From: Chitinophagaceae bacterium
GTDB lineage: Bacteria > Bacteroidota > Bacteroidia > Chitinophagales > UBA10324
Reading direction: 5' to 3'
Length of the DNA stretch: 64,000 nt
NCBI GenBank assembly: GCA_016717285.1
Contig: JADKFU010000004.1
Span: 558,001 to 622,000, forward strand
A program made the translations under genes and the position numbers. This document shows positions 48,456 through 60,200 of the stretch, piece after piece. The notes under the pieces were generated by a model. The model worked only from the letters and a program-made list of their open reading frames with translations. It did no database searches and was not told where the DNA came from. Within the stretch, counting starts at the first letter, position 1. The number at the start of each line of letters is the position of its first letter.

Positions 48456-49013
48456 ATGAAAAGCAACAGCGACCTGTTTGAAAAGGAATTCCTTCCTCAT
48501 GCAGAAGCATTGTACAACTTCGCTTTTCACCTTACCTATGATGAAGATGATGCCAACGATCTTGTTCAGGACACCTTTTTAAAGGCTTTTCGCTTTATTG
48601 ATTCCTATGAGCGCGGAACGAATGGCAAGGCGTGGTTGTTCAAAATTCTCAAGAATGGATTCATCAACGAATACCGTCGCAAATCACGCCAGCCAAATGA
48701 AGTTGACTTTGAAGATTTTGTTGCTTACCAGGAAAGTGATATCGCTGCCGGTGTTGGCAACATGGATTTGCGGGAAGATGTTTTCCGGGGACTCATTGGC
48801 GATGAAGTTACCAAAGCAGTGAATGGATTGCCCGTAGATTTCAGAACGGTGATCTTGTTGAGCGATGTCGAAGGATTTACATACGAAGAAATTGCAAAAA
48901 TAATTGACATACCAATCGGCACTGTTCGTTCACGACTGCACCGTGCACGCAACCTCATGAAAGAAAAATTACGGGAATATGCAAAAAAAATGGGGTATAA
49001 AGAGAATCGCTGA
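48456..49013 (+). CDS. ECF-type RNA polymerase sigma factor
   Basis: Start set at ATG 48456 (MKSNSDLFEKEFLPHAE); an upstream GTG at 48432 is less likely. 185 aa with region 2 (DEDDANDLVQDTFLKAFRF, WLFKILKNGFINEYRRK) and region 4 (VILLSDVEGFTYEEIAKII, PIGTVRSRLHRARNLMK). The next gene overlaps its end by 35 bp and encodes a zinc-finger protein, the usual sigma/anti-sigma arrangement. Confidence 0.93.
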   Translation: MKSNSDLFEKEFLPHAEALYNFAFHLTYDEDDANDLVQDTFLKAFRFIDSYERGTNGKAWLFKILKNGFINEYRRKSRQPNEVDFEDFVAYQESDIAAGVGNMDLREDVFRGLIGDEVTKAVNGLPVDFRTVILLSDVEGFTYEEIAKIIDIPIGTVRSRLHRARNLMKEKLREYAKKMGYKENR

Positions 49014-49284
49014 AGCTTTAGGACTTAAAGCAAAAAGCAATGCAAAAGTTTATAATTGTAAAGAGACCATGAAGCACGTGATGTTGGCGCTTGATGGCGA
49101 ACTTTCTGCTGATGAAGAGAAAGCATTTCTTTCGCACATCAATCATTGCTCGCGTTGCCTTGAAAAATATGAGATTGAAAAAACGTTCAAACAATTTCTT
49201 ACCGAAAAAATTTCGCGTCATCCGATTCCCGGTCAATTAGTCGATCAGATCCGTTCCCGTATCCTGGGTAAAGCTGACCACTGA
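48979..49284 (+). CDS. Zinc-finger anti-sigma factor
   Basis: Up to 101 aa; the true start may lie inside the overlap with the sigma gene. The core is an anti-sigma zinc-binding helix: CKETMKHVMLALDGELSADE followed by HINHCSRCLEKYEIEKTFK (HxxxCxxC). It is soluble with no membrane segment, so it would bind the sigma factor in the cytoplasm, possibly redox-sensitive like RsrA. Confidence 0.85.
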   Translation: MQKKWGIKRIAEALGLKAKSNAKVYNCKETMKHVMLALDGELSADEEKAFLSHINHCSRCLEKYEIEKTFKQFLTEKISRHPIPGQLVDQIRSRILGKADH

Positions 49285-49292
49285 CCCCTTAC

Positions 49293-50195
49293 ATGATGGC
49301 AACTTCCTCCCTGCTGCAAAAACTTGAATACGGCGATATAAAATCACTTGCCCGTGCCATTACCCTTGTTGAAAATGACATGAAAGGAAGTGCCGAGCTT
49401 CTTGAAAAAATTCATGTCCGCGAAATTCCGCTCATCGGCATCACAGGACCGCCAGGTGCCGGAAAAAGTTCATTAGTAAATGCACTTGTTCATCACTTGC
49501 TGAAAAAAAATTGTAAGATCGGAGTGGTGGCCGTTGATCCTTCCTCCCCTTTTAACTTCGGCTCTTTGTTGGGTGATCGCATCCGTTTAGCGGATCATTT
49601 TAATCATCCCAATGTGTATATCCGTTCTATGGCCACACGCGGTTCGCTCGGTGGCTTATCAGAGAAGATCATGGAAGTAACAGATGTGATGCGGGCTTTT
49701 CCATTCGATTATATTTTTATTGAAACTGTTGGCGTCGGACAATCGGAAGTAGAGATTGCCGGATTAGCTGATACAACAATCGTTGTGATGGTACCGGAAG
49801 CAGGCGATGAAATTCAAACGATGAAAGCCGGCCTGATGGAAATCGCCGATATCTTCGTAGTCAATAAAGCCGACCGTGCCGATGCCGATCGCTTCGCTAA
49901 AAATCTTCGTACACTTTCAGCATCTGGCATGACCAAAGAATGGATGATCCCCGTTTTAAAAACCGTAGCGACCAATGATGAGGGTATTGATGAATTGCTT
50001 CAGCAAATACAATTGCACCACGATGCACGGCTTTCCAATACGCGCAAATTAATGTTGCTGGCGGAAAAAGCATGGCGGATCATTCAGATGGAAAGGATGA
50101 ATAATATTGACAGGAAGCAATTATTAAATTCATTGAAGCACGAACTATCTCACAGTGATTTTAATATCTACCGCTTCGCGAAAAAATTTGCGTGA
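49293..50195 (+). CDS. meaB: Methylmalonyl-CoA mutase-associated GTPase
   Basis: 300 aa, normal family length. Walker A GITGPPGAGKSSLVNAL, VVAVDPSSPFNFGSLLGDR, switch segment FIETVGVGQSEVEIA and the NKAD guanine-specificity motif. MeaB gates cofactor loading and protects methylmalonyl-CoA mutase from inactivation, as part of propionate and odd-chain metabolism. The mutase genes are not in this window. It follows the anti-sigma gene by 8 bp. Confidence 0.95.
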   Translation: MMATSSLLQKLEYGDIKSLARAITLVENDMKGSAELLEKIHVREIPLIGITGPPGAGKSSLVNALVHHLLKKNCKIGVVAVDPSSPFNFGSLLGDRIRLADHFNHPNVYIRSMATRGSLGGLSEKIMEVTDVMRAFPFDYIFIETVGVGQSEVEIAGLADTTIVVMVPEAGDEIQTMKAGLMEIADIFVVNKADRADADRFAKNLRTLSASGMTKEWMIPVLKTVATNDEGIDELLQQIQLHHDARLSNTRKLMLLAEKAWRIIQMERMNNIDRKQLLNSLKHELSHSDFNIYRFAKKFA

Positions 50196-50209
50196 ATAAT
50201 TTAACATCA

Positions 50210-50275
50210 TTGCAAAGAGCGAAGCGACGAAACACGCTGCTATGTTGAAGGGATTGCTTCGCTCATCGCAATGAC
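50210..50275. repeat. Dispersed intergenic hairpin repeat
   Basis: ATTGCAAAGAGCGAAGCGAC pairs broadly with ATTGCTTCGCTCATCGCAAT, a repeat type common in intergenic regions of many bacteria. It lies between the convergent MeaB and regulator genes and could serve as a bidirectional terminator. Confidence 0.65.
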
Positions 50276-50284
50276 GCCGATTGC

Positions 50285-50926
50285 TCAAACAATCTTCCCC
50301 CGTAGCGCTTTTGTAATTGCTTCACCTTTGGAATGCACCTGTAGCTTGCGGTAAATATTCTTGATATGACCATTTACCGTATCCACGCTGACGAAGCAAG
50401 TGTCGGCAATAAGCTTGTAACTCATTCCTTCTACAAGACATTTCAGCATTTCTTTTTCACGCACAGAAAGATTAAAACTATCATCCGCTTCTGTTGTAAG
50501 ATTGCTTTTAAACATTTTCAAAACCTTGGTTGCCACAATAGGAGACATGGGCGCACCGCCTTCGTAAATTTCCCTGATGGAAGTAAGTATTTCTTCAGGA
50601 GGCATGCTCTTTAAAATATAACCCTGTGCGCCATTGCATATTGACTGAAATATTTTTTCATCATCTTCAAAAATGGTTTCCATCAGGATTTTTATTTCGG
50701 GAAAATGCGCTTTCAACATACGCACGGCTTCAATTCCGTTCACCACGGGCATTTCAATATCCATCAGAATCACATCCGGCTGCACAGAAGACGTTATGCG
50801 TACAATATCTTCTCCGTTTGCAAACGCACCGACACAGGTAAACCCATTGCTTGCCTCAATCAGTTTATACAAGCCCTGACGAAGCTGTGTGTTATCTTCA
50901 AATATTGCAACGCGAATATCTTTCAT
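50285..50926 (-). CDS. NarL/LuxR-family response regulator
   Basis: 213 aa. Receiver domain (VAIFEDNTQLRQGLYKLI, Asp in VILMDIEMPVVNGIE) and a C-terminal LuxR helix-turn-helix (SVREKEMLKCLVEGMSYKLI, VSVDTVNGHIKNIYRKLQ). The start overlaps the stop of the upstream propeller kinase by 4 bp, so the two form a two-component system. Confidence 0.95.
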   Translation of the reverse strand: MKDIRVAIFEDNTQLRQGLYKLIEASNGFTCVGAFANGEDIVRITSSVQPDVILMDIEMPVVNGIEAVRMLKAHFPEIKILMETIFEDDEKIFQSICNGAQGYILKSMPPEEILTSIREIYEGGAPMSPIVATKVLKMFKSNLTTEADDSFNLSVREKEMLKCLVEGMSYKLIADTCFVSVDTVNGHIKNIYRKLQVHSKGEAITKALRGKIV

Positions 50927-53900
50927 ATATTCATTATTAGTCCTATGCTGGTTCCCATTCCTTTTTTTGATTCAATATTCAGCCGCGCATCAATTTCCAT
51001 TGCGCGTCTCCTGATATTGTTTAATCCGTTGCCATTGAATTTTGCCGAAACATCAAAACCGATTCCGTCATCATGGATGACACAGGTTATCTCGCGGTTG
51101 TTGCGGGTAAGTAGTACAGAAGCCCGTTGCGCACGGGAATATTTTACAAGATTATTCATTGCCTCTTTGAAGATCAGATAAAAATTTCTGCGCATTTCCA
51201 TCGGCAATTTTATTTCGTGCAATGTTTCATCAGTGCGGAAAATGAATTCTATTTTTTTTGCTTTCATCAGGTTATAACTCAGCGAGCGCATGCGCAGAAT
51301 TATTTTATCAAACCCGTCATTTTCGGGATTGATAGACCAAACAATATCACTCATGCTCTCGATTACTTTTCGTGAACTCTCTCCAATCATATCCAATGCA
51401 AAATTTTGCTGTGACGGGTCTTTCTTTGCCACTTCGCTGTAAACAGAAATGCTGTTAAGTGTTGAGCCGATGTCATCGTGCAGGTCGGCAGCAATTTTAT
51501 TCCTGATTTTCTGAAGAAACAGAATCTGGTTAATGCGGTTGCGGTAAAAGCCATAAGCAACAACCGCAACAGCCAACACTATTAAAACTCTGAACCACCA
51601 TGTCTGCCAAAAAGGAGGAGTAATAATTAATTTGATAGTGGCTGGAATATCATTCCATACACCATCATTATTGCTTCCTTTTACCTTGAAAATATATTCC
51701 CGCGGCTCCAGGTTGGTATAATTTGCAAATGCCTTGCCGGCATCTGTATAAATCCAGTCCTTGTCATAACCTTCAGCATGTATGCATATTGGTTTCTTTC
51801 AGGATGAAAAAGGTTAAGTGCAGCAAATTCAAATGCAATTACATTCTGATTGTATGCAAGTTTAATTTCTTTACTCAGTTCTATTGGTAATTTAAGTATA
51901 GAATCCTTTGTCTTCGGTTCAACTGATTTGTTAAATAGCTTGAAGCCGGTAATGTAAACCGGAGGAATAAAACTATTATCCACTAATTCTTCAGGTCGAA
52001 ATGAAAAAAATCCTGAATTCTCTGTTGCGAAGAATAGAACTCCATTTTTATCTTTAAATGCATTGAACCCGTTAGTTTCTCTTGCAGGCACACCCTCGCT
52101 TTGTGTGTAATTACGGAAACGGATTTTGATTTTTTCGTCAAACGGATTTTCAGGAGGAGTGAAACAACTAATGCCGTTGTCAGCGCCTAGCCAGTAATTA
52201 CCATTATTATCTGCGACAATGCTCATGACCATATTGCTTATTAATCCATCCCTGGTGCTGAAGGTGCGAAACTTTTTAGCGCGTGGGTCAAATGCATTTA
52301 TCCCTCCTGCCATTGTAGTAACCCATATATATCCATTTTTATCTTCCACAAAGTCATGTACAATATCGTCACTGATTGAAAAACTATTTTTATCATCATG
52401 CTTGTAAACTTTGAATGTTTCGCTGTCAGGATTAAAAGTAATCATACCACCATTCCAGCTTCCCATGTAAATGATTCCGCGCGAGTCCTCAAATAAATTA
52501 TTAAGAGAGTTGGCGCTTACAGCGTTTTTACTCTCATTTTTTTTGAATGCATGAAATGTTCCGCTCTCAGGATTAAATGAATTGAATCCGCCTCCGGATG
52601 TAGTACACCAGAATCTTTCTTTGTTGTCCTCAAAATTCCTGTTACCGATTGAGCACTTACTGTTGTTGAATCATGCGGGTCATATTGATACCACTTAGTT
52701 TCCTTTGTATCGGGATTGTAACCTGCCAAGCCTTTCATGGTTGCAAACCAGATATTCCTTTGCTGTCCTCAAGCACTGCCATACTATGTTGTTCTCAAAA
52801 CAACTTTCCTTTAACCATAAGATGAAGATGGTTAAACTTCTCAAAATTCCGGCTCTATATCCACTCCTGTAGAGCCGATATAAAAGTCTCCCCGGCTGTC
52901 TCGCAAAATGAAAAACAAAATTGTCGCTGATAGAATTTTGGTCTGCCGCATCATGTCGATAAGACTGAAACTTTTTGGTTTTTGTATCTGTCATATAAAC
53001 CCCTTTATCAGTTGCGAACCACAATGCACCGCTTTTATCTTCGCAAAATGATGTTAAGCCTAAGAAGTTTTCTGAGCCGAAAGAAGTGATATGAAATATT
53101 TCTTTCTGAGCCCTGTCGTAATAATCATGCCGCCATCATTCGATGCTGCCCACAGATTATTTTTGCTGTCTTCAAATACGTACATAATCCGTTGCCTCCG
53201 TTTGCAAAAGGCAGTTGTGGAGGATGCAGATGTTCCGTAATTTTTTTTGCTCTTGTATTGTAACACATGATTCCGTTGTCGCTGCTGTTAATCCAGATAT
53301 TGCCGTTGTGTCCCCGGCTTACTTCGTATATTCCAGAGTTAGCATCGGTGGTCACGGATTTCCTTGTGCCATAATCAAAATGCTTCATCACTTTTCCTGT
53401 TGAAGGATTAAAATAATCAACTCCCGGAGATGCGGTGGCAATCCAAAGATTCCCGTCTTCATCACTGCAAACGCTAGTAACAAAATTGTTGCTGATGGTA
53501 GTGGAGTCTCCATCGCGGTGCTGGAAATGAGAAAATTTTCCTGTGCGGGTATCTAGCTTGTTCAAACCTTTGAATGTAGGAATCCATACTATGCCGTTGC
53601 TGCCCGGAACCGTTCCGAAATTCTGGTCATCGCTTAAAGAATTTGTATCAGAAGGATTATGATTGTAAAAAATAAATTTTTCAGTTGCAGGATTGAATGA
53701 ATAAACCCCCGTCATGGTGTTGTTAATCCAGATAATGCCGCTGCTGTCCTGCACCATTGGCGTGAAGAAACCCGGACGGATGTAATCGGTGTGTTCAGGG
53801 CTGTATCGGTAAGTTTTAAAAGTGTGTCCGTCATAACGGTCTAAACCCGTCCAGGTAAGAAACCACATAAACCCTTTTTTATCCTGCAGAATTCCGAAAA

Positions 53901-54039
53901 CCTTATTGTTTGAAAGCCCCTGGTCTGTGGTGATATGCTGAACAGGTTTCAGGTGAAATGAAGAATCCTGTGCTCTGAGGCAATCAAAAGAGAAAAAAAA
54001 TATGGGAAAAAGAATTAAGACAGCATCCCTGTATTTCAT
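50923..54039 (-). pseudogene. Propeller-type sensor histidine kinase, broken by multiple frameshifts
   Basis: Joined across frames it gives a ~1030-aa sensor: signal peptide, two-component propeller blades (GLSNNKVFGILQDKKGFMWF and many similar), a Y_Y_Y domain (ANYTNLEPREYIFKVKG), a transmembrane segment, HisKA_3 (IAADLHDDIGSTLNSISVYS) and HATPase (GNGLNNIRRRAMEIDARL). Frame changes are needed near 53205, 53115, 52915, 52840, 52755, 52645 and 51775. Most are explained by loss of one base, for example GGATTATG for GGAATTATG. The domains themselves are well conserved, which argues for sequencing error over decay. Partner of the NarL-type regulator. Confidence 0.85.
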
Positions 54040-54174
54040 ACTGCAAAGGAAAACATAATAAGTGTTTTATGCCCCCTTAAATAAGGGGTTTTAAATAATA
54101 AATCACCTTGTTCCAGTTATTGACAAGCGCTGTTATTCGAATCAACTTTGCACCGGACAATATAAACAAAACAA

Positions 54175-55642
54175 ATGAAAACAATCAAAACAATTTTCCT
54201 GATTCTCGCACTCTCGCAATGAATCAAATGTCAAACGCACAATGGCTCACAAAAGCCAGCGGCCTTGAAACACCCCGAAGAGGAATTCAAGAGATGATTG
54301 CTGTAAACAGCAATGTGGTGTGGCAATAGCTTATGATGCCACTAATCCATTGTTCCCCCTCAATGAGTTCACCCGTTCAACAGATGGCGGCAAACATTGG
54401 ATTGCAGGAAGCATCTCTGCCTTTCCTGATTATATTTTAGTCGGTATTGCTCCGGTTAGCGCAACTAAGTGTTATGGAACCATGTTTAGTCTCGACAACA
54501 GCATCGCAAAAATTGTGAAGACAAGTGATGGAGGAGCAACCTGGACGGAAAAACTCAGTTATGATTTCGGGGAATCATTCAGTTTCTTCGCTGATATTTA
54601 TTTCTTCAATGCAAATGAAGGACTCGCCTATGGTGACCAAAGCGATGGTTACTTTACAATTTTTACTACCAGCGATGGTGGCAATAGTTGGACGAGGGTA
54701 CCCGAGGCAAATATGCCTGCGCAATTTCTGCAGATGAAGCAAGTTACATTTATTCCGCCGAGGGAATAGGCAGTACTTTCTGGACGGTGAGTACATTGGG
54801 CCGCGTTTGGAAAACAACCGACAAAGGATTGCATTGGAATGCTTATCAAACATCCGAAACATTAATAGATTACAGCAATTTAAAAATGCGTGATGCTTTG
54901 CATGGCTTATGGGGAGTGCATGACGAACTTTACCGAACAACTGACGGCGGTATTACCTGGGATGAAGTATCTCCAACCGGCAATTGGTTTACTAATGACC
55001 TTGCTTATGTTCCCGGAACTGCAGCTACATTCGTAAGCACTGGCGGACATGATTTTGATGGCTAGGCGCACTTCGTGGAACGGGTTCTTCATATAGTCTT
55101 GATGATGGCGATACCTGGATTACTTTAGATACAGGTGTTGAGCATCTTTCGCTTGCAATGGTAATCACACAGGTTTTACAGGCGGTCTGAATACCAATAG
55201 TGCAAAAGGTGGAATTTATAAATACAACGGAGCTGCACTTGGTTATTCCTGCGGTGATGACCTGACTCAAATCTGTTTCAACGGAGAGTCGCTTTGCATT
55301 GCGCATAATAACATTAAAGGGGTTTTGAAAAATGGCGGCTCATTGGGAGAATGTTCGGGCGAACGATTAACGGTAGCGGAAGTGAATGCAACAATGAATT
55401 GCTATCCAAATCCATTTTCTGAATCAACTTCCATTTCAATTTCACTTCCTCAATCAGAAAAGGTTTCTCTCAAAATTTATGATGTGACCGGAAGATTGGT
55501 AAAAACCCTTGCAGATGGAATGCTTGCAGAAAGAGAAAATAAAATTGAATGGAAAGTAATGGATGAAAATGCGGGAATCTATTTTTTGAGAATGGAAACC
55601 GAAACTGCAGGTGAAACAGTTCGGTTGATTGTGGTGAGATAA
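54175..55642 (+). pseudogene. T9SS-exported YCF48/BNR-propeller protein, frameshifted
   Basis: Starts MKTIKTIFLILALS, then continues in other frames through WLTKASGLETPRRGIQ, RSTDGGKHWIAGS, KTSDGGATWTEK, FTTSDGGNSWTRV, KTTDKGLHWNAY and RTTDGGITWDEV, and ends with a sorting domain (NCYPNPFSESTSISIS ... GIYFLRMETETAGE). At least five single-base losses are needed (for example TGGCAATAGC for TGGGCAATAGC near 54325). Asp-box repeats predict a beta-propeller on the cell surface. Confidence 0.8.
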
Positions 55643-55937
55643 AATTTCATATTGCGCAGCCCAATCAAATCGCTGCGCAGATTTTTCTTTTCAGGATTTC
55701 CAAAAGTATATCACCTGCATATATGGGTGGGTGCTCTGGGAAAAGGATAAGAATTCGCATTGAGTCCCTGCATGTTTATGTTGTTGATTTGACTTTGAGT
55801 GAGCAGCATATTTGCGTCATTAATTTTTTCTTATCCAAACAAAAAACCCAAATGAAAAAAAATTACCCAGCTCCAATATGATCATTGCACTCAGTTATTT
55901 CATCCGTCAATTTTTTTAACAGTTAAACCTTACTAAA

Positions 55938-56903
55938 ATGGAAGACTCCAAAAATGAAAAGAAAAACTCACGCAATCCTGATCCATTCAAGATATTATTT
56001 AAAAAGAAAAAAATTTCATCCTTTAATTCGAAACATGGCATTTTACACAATGAAGGAATGAATTTATTTTTTAAGAAACTGGGTATTACGGAAGATGAAT
56101 TGAAAACTATTAATAAAAAATCACTATCGTTCACTCGTTCAATGGCAAGTAAATATTCAAAGTTATCTGAGCAAGGAAATAAGGATATTGTAAATATGCT
56201 TCATCATATGATTGAACATAAGGATTGGCCAAATAGTATTGTGCCTCTTTGGTGTCCTTTTCCACCTCCCGGAAACACTCCTTTGGTTAATGTAGAACAA
56301 AAGAATTTTTTGCAGCATGCTTCGGCTCATGCAGAAGGCAATGGAACCGGATTACTTACTAGTCATTATTATGGGAATGACGATCAAACCAAAAGTGCAG
56401 GCGCTGAATTTCTGTTTCCTAATTTAAGAGTTCCCGTAAGTGGATTTTATCTTATTGACGTTCCTATTATGATTGTTGGTCAGTATTATTTGATTGCTGA
56501 TAACGGTCACTGTAATTCTAAGGAAGCCAGTTGCGCGGCTCGGGCTAACGGATATATTACTCAACAGTATAATAATCCAATATTTTTAGGTGGACAGGAA
56601 ATTTACCAGTTATATAATACCGACAGTGGCTGGAAAGAGTCATATTTGAATGAAAACAACGCGTTTACTTTTTATGATACCGGGAGTGATATTAATAGGA
56701 TGGATACATTCGCTTTAGTTACAGACCTTTTTGTTAACGACGTTAAACCGGTTTACCTGTCAAAAGATTCCGATATTTCTCTTAAGGTTTATGGCAGTAT
56801 AACAGCAATGGGGAAAGGTGAGGGATCTGTCGCTGATATTAATTGTGAGGCAAATTCGGGTGGTATATTCTGTCCTGGTGTAAAAATGTGGCAATGTGGC
56901 TGA
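55938..56903 (+). CDS. Protein of unknown function
   Basis: 321 aa. Lysine-rich N-terminus without a signal peptide, then a globular part with cysteines and proline-rich PLWCPFPPPGNTPLVNVEQ. The end (GIFCPGVKMWQCG) may be frameshifted: a neighbouring frame reads GVKNVANVADDFITLS. No domain is recognised. A degenerate T9SS sorting domain follows at 56934, so the gene may once have been longer, although lack of a leader speaks against export. Confidence 0.55.
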   Translation: MEDSKNEKKNSRNPDPFKILFKKKKISSFNSKHGILHNEGMNLFFKKLGITEDELKTINKKSLSFTRSMASKYSKLSEQGNKDIVNMLHHMIEHKDWPNSIVPLWCPFPPPGNTPLVNVEQKNFLQHASAHAEGNGTGLLTSHYYGNDDQTKSAGAEFLFPNLRVPVSGFYLIDVPIMIVGQYYLIADNGHCNSKEASCAARANGYITQQYNNPIFLGGQEIYQLYNTDSGWKESYLNENNAFTFYDTGSDINRMDTFALVTDLFVNDVKPVYLSKDSDISLKVYGSITAMGKGEGSVADINCEANSGGIFCPGVKMWQCG

Positions 56904-56933
56904 TGATTTCATAACCCTTTCGATAAATAAAAA

Positions 56934-57086
56934 ATGGTCTTTGCTGATTTGCCAATGACTGCAGGCGATCATCAATTGCATTGGAACATGTGCGGTAAAA
57001 TGAAAGCACTGCTTAAAAGAATTTATTTTTTGAAAATGCAAACATCAACGCAATCACAAACAATTCGGATGTCGGTGATAAAATAG
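56934..57086 (+). pseudogene. Degenerate T9SS sorting-domain remnant
   Basis: Fifty codons reading FADLPMTAGDHQLHWN and later RIYFLKMQTSTQSQTIRMSV then TAG. The pattern 'GxHxLxW...GIYFLKMQT...' is the end of a type A sorting domain, but the middle is garbled by shifts and no passenger is in frame. Confidence 0.55.
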
Positions 57087-57105
57087 TGTTTTATTCAAGC
57101 GCAGT

Positions 57106-57140
57106 CCTCACAGGTCCCAAAAACCTGTGAGGATTTTTCA
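57106..57140. terminator. Hairpin terminator
   Basis: CCTCACAGGT and ACCTGTGAGG form a perfect 10-bp stem with a 7-nt loop, followed by ATTTTT on the plus strand. It sits between the degenerate sorting domain and the convergent macroglobulin gene. The same sequence type is also a common dispersed repeat in Bacteroidota. Confidence 0.7.
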
Positions 57141-57215
57141 AAATTGTTATTCGCACCTAATTAGAATGCCCCTGTTTTACTAACGACTCAGGACTCACTA
57201 CTAACGACTTTTTCC

Positions 57216-60200
57216 TCACTTCACCACCACCTTCCCCGCTCCCCAATAGCTATGATATTCTCCATTATACATCGCATCAGCACTCACCGGGCCCATGTGA
57301 AACAATCCTTTTGAAACAGCACGCACTACGTAATAATAATTTTTAGTCGTTCCGGTAGCAGTTGTGAAAAACGTTATGCGGTCATCACGCACGTCTAAAT
57401 AATCGTAGCCCGCAGCATCTTTTATCCACGATAATTCAGGAATGGAACCGATGCGCGGATTTTCAATTTCGAGTCCTGCAGGTAAAATATCGGTTACTGC
57501 AACATTCTCCACACTGGTCTTATAATCCAACGCCTGCAATGAAATCTTCACTACTACCAAATCATTCTGTTTAAATGAGGTGCCGTTGATGGGCTGCCCA
57601 AAACGGTCATAGAATGTTTTCCGCACTTTCAGATAACTATCTTCCTGCTTGTAAGATCCATCTGCAGGAATGCCTTCCTGTTCCCAGAAATAATACAAGT
57701 TGCCTGTTCCAGCAGCCTGAATATTTATGGATTGATCAGCAATGCCTTGTGCAATCACAAGGTCAGTACCTGTAAAGGAACCAACCTCCTTTCCATTCAC
57801 CATCACTTTCGCTGTTACATTACTTTGCTGCGCACGCTTTGCTACTTTGCCCAAAGCAAGAAATGCAAAGGAACGATCCTGAGTAGAAAGCCATCGTTCA
57901 TTTTTAAGCTTCTCCGACAAATGCCTGCTCATAATGCCTACCTGCGGATTGTCTGGAGCAACTTCCATCAAAACATACAATGCCAATGCTTCATCACGCA
58001 CCGGCGAATAAAAACTTCCGCCAAAAGCACGCTTTGATATCTCGCCACTGAATGCAGCAGGTAATAAATTGGTAAACGCCGCCTGGTTACCCGACAGCGC
58101 ATACGCACACGACAATAAATATTTACTGTCTATTGAAAGCAGCTCCGGATGGGCTTTGTAGTAATTCATCGCCGTCTGATCATACTTGCCTGCAAGTGCC
58201 AATACAAAAATCGAATAGGGAATTTCCCTTTTTACGATCGTCTTTGAACGCGCAATGCCTTGCTCATCCCAATAATAATATTCTTCCACTTCTCTCGACT
58301 TCATTTTTGTTTGCAGGTAGCCATACATCTTGTCGAGTATTTTCCATTCACTTCAAACCCGGCTTTCTTCGCTTCGTACAAAAAATGTGTTGCATAAGCA
58401 GTTCCCCACCAGCTCTCATAATCGCCGCCGGGCCAGTAACTCATGGCGCCATTGTACAACTGCATGCTTTCAATTTTTTTAATCGCTTCGTTCACATTGT
58501 AATCAGGATTGTAACGTATCGCTTTTTTATCCTGACCAATCGCTTTGGCAAGATCACGATAGTACAATTGCGGAAAAGCAGCAGACACTGTTTGCTCAAT
58601 GCAACCATAAGGATATTGCAACAGGTAGCGCAAGTCGCTCGAAAACTGAACGAGTGGTGATTTACTTACAATCAGCTTTGCTGCAACCGTGGCTGGAATC
58701 ATGTTTGATTTCAATGCCACCGACTCTGCTGCACCACCTTTCACCATGCCATTGCCGGAAACTTTAGTGAGCGTAGATGGCGGACGAATAGAAATTTCAG
58801 TCTTATCTGAAAATTTTTCACCAAGTCCGCTCACATTCACTGCAACGGAACCCACGCCAATTGCAGGTTCTGTAACCACTGCAAATTCAACACGCGCTTC
58901 ACTGTTTGCCGGTATACTGATGGATTGCTGATCAGCTCCTACAATTTTCATGGCGCCTGTAATGGCAAGCTGTGCAGTCACCTGCGCATTTTTCGCGGTA
59001 GTGTTCGTAAGTGTAACCGGAACACTGATCGTATCTTTTGGAGAAAGAAACCTCGGCAATGAAGTGCTGATCACAATCGGATCGGCCACTTTAATTATTT
59101 TTTCGGAAGCACCGAACGTATTGTCTTTATAAGCAACGGCCATCACTCTTAATGCTCCTGAAAACTGCGGCACATTTACAGTAAAGGAAGCATTTCCATT
59201 TCCATCCGCTTTTAAAATTCCACTCCATAAAGCAACGAGATTGAACCGCTTTGCAGTAAATGGATTTACCCGTTTTCCCATTTCCGCCAGATCACCACCA
59301 AGTGATGAATAAGAGGTTTGCCATTCGGGAAACAGGAATGGATACAAATCATATGAACGCACTTCCAATGCGCGTTGCTGATAGAAATATTGATAAGGAT
59401 CCGGCGTCTTAAAATTCTTCAATTGAAGAATTCCTTCATCAACCACTGCAATGGTGAGTTCTGCATTGGGAACTGTTTTAACACTGATGGTTTGATTGGT
59501 TTTCGATCTTGTTTTTTCATTGGCAGAAATATTCACCGCAATTTTATTCTCTGTTTTCTCCACCTGCAACGGTATATAACCTCTTGCAACAGTCAGTGGC
59601 ACCTGGTTGTCTGCAATCTTTCTGATGGCTGTTGCCGTGATGTAAACATTCGGCAGGTATTCTTCTTTAACAGGAATGGAAATGCTGGCCGCTTTCTTAT
59701 CGGTATTCACATAAAAATAGTCGAACACATGATCGCGTTCCACGGTCACCAGGATCTTTCCGTTAAAGGGTGCCTTCAATAAAATTTCAGCATTGTCACC
59801 GGGCTGATAATTTTCTTTATCTGTTTGCATCTCCACTTCACCTTCTGTACTTACCTCGAAAGAAGTGTTCTGCGTATCGCCCCAGCCATAAGCATAAAAA
59901 TTCTGTTGCACAAAAGTTGTCGCACCGGCGCGGTGAATCCTGATCTCATATTCCCCCGAATTGATTGGCGTAAAGTTGATCTTTCCACCATCAGCAGCAA
60001 GGTTGATTGCTTGTCGCGATAGCAATTGGTCTTTGCGTTGCGCATCGTACACATATCTTCCTCCCTGCTTTGTAACCACATTCTCCCAGGTGTATCGGTA
60101 AATTTCAACCTGGGCCGTTGCATTCACAGGTTGACCGGCGATGTTCAATGCGACGAATTGAAAACTGAGCGGTTGTTTTGTGCTGAGCCAACGGTCGAAA

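Noticed and set aside
58301..58343. Programmed frameshift in the macroglobulin gene
   Set aside because: There is no slippery heptamer or downstream structure; one missing A in a short A run restores the frame, and similar losses occur in unrelated genes nearby.
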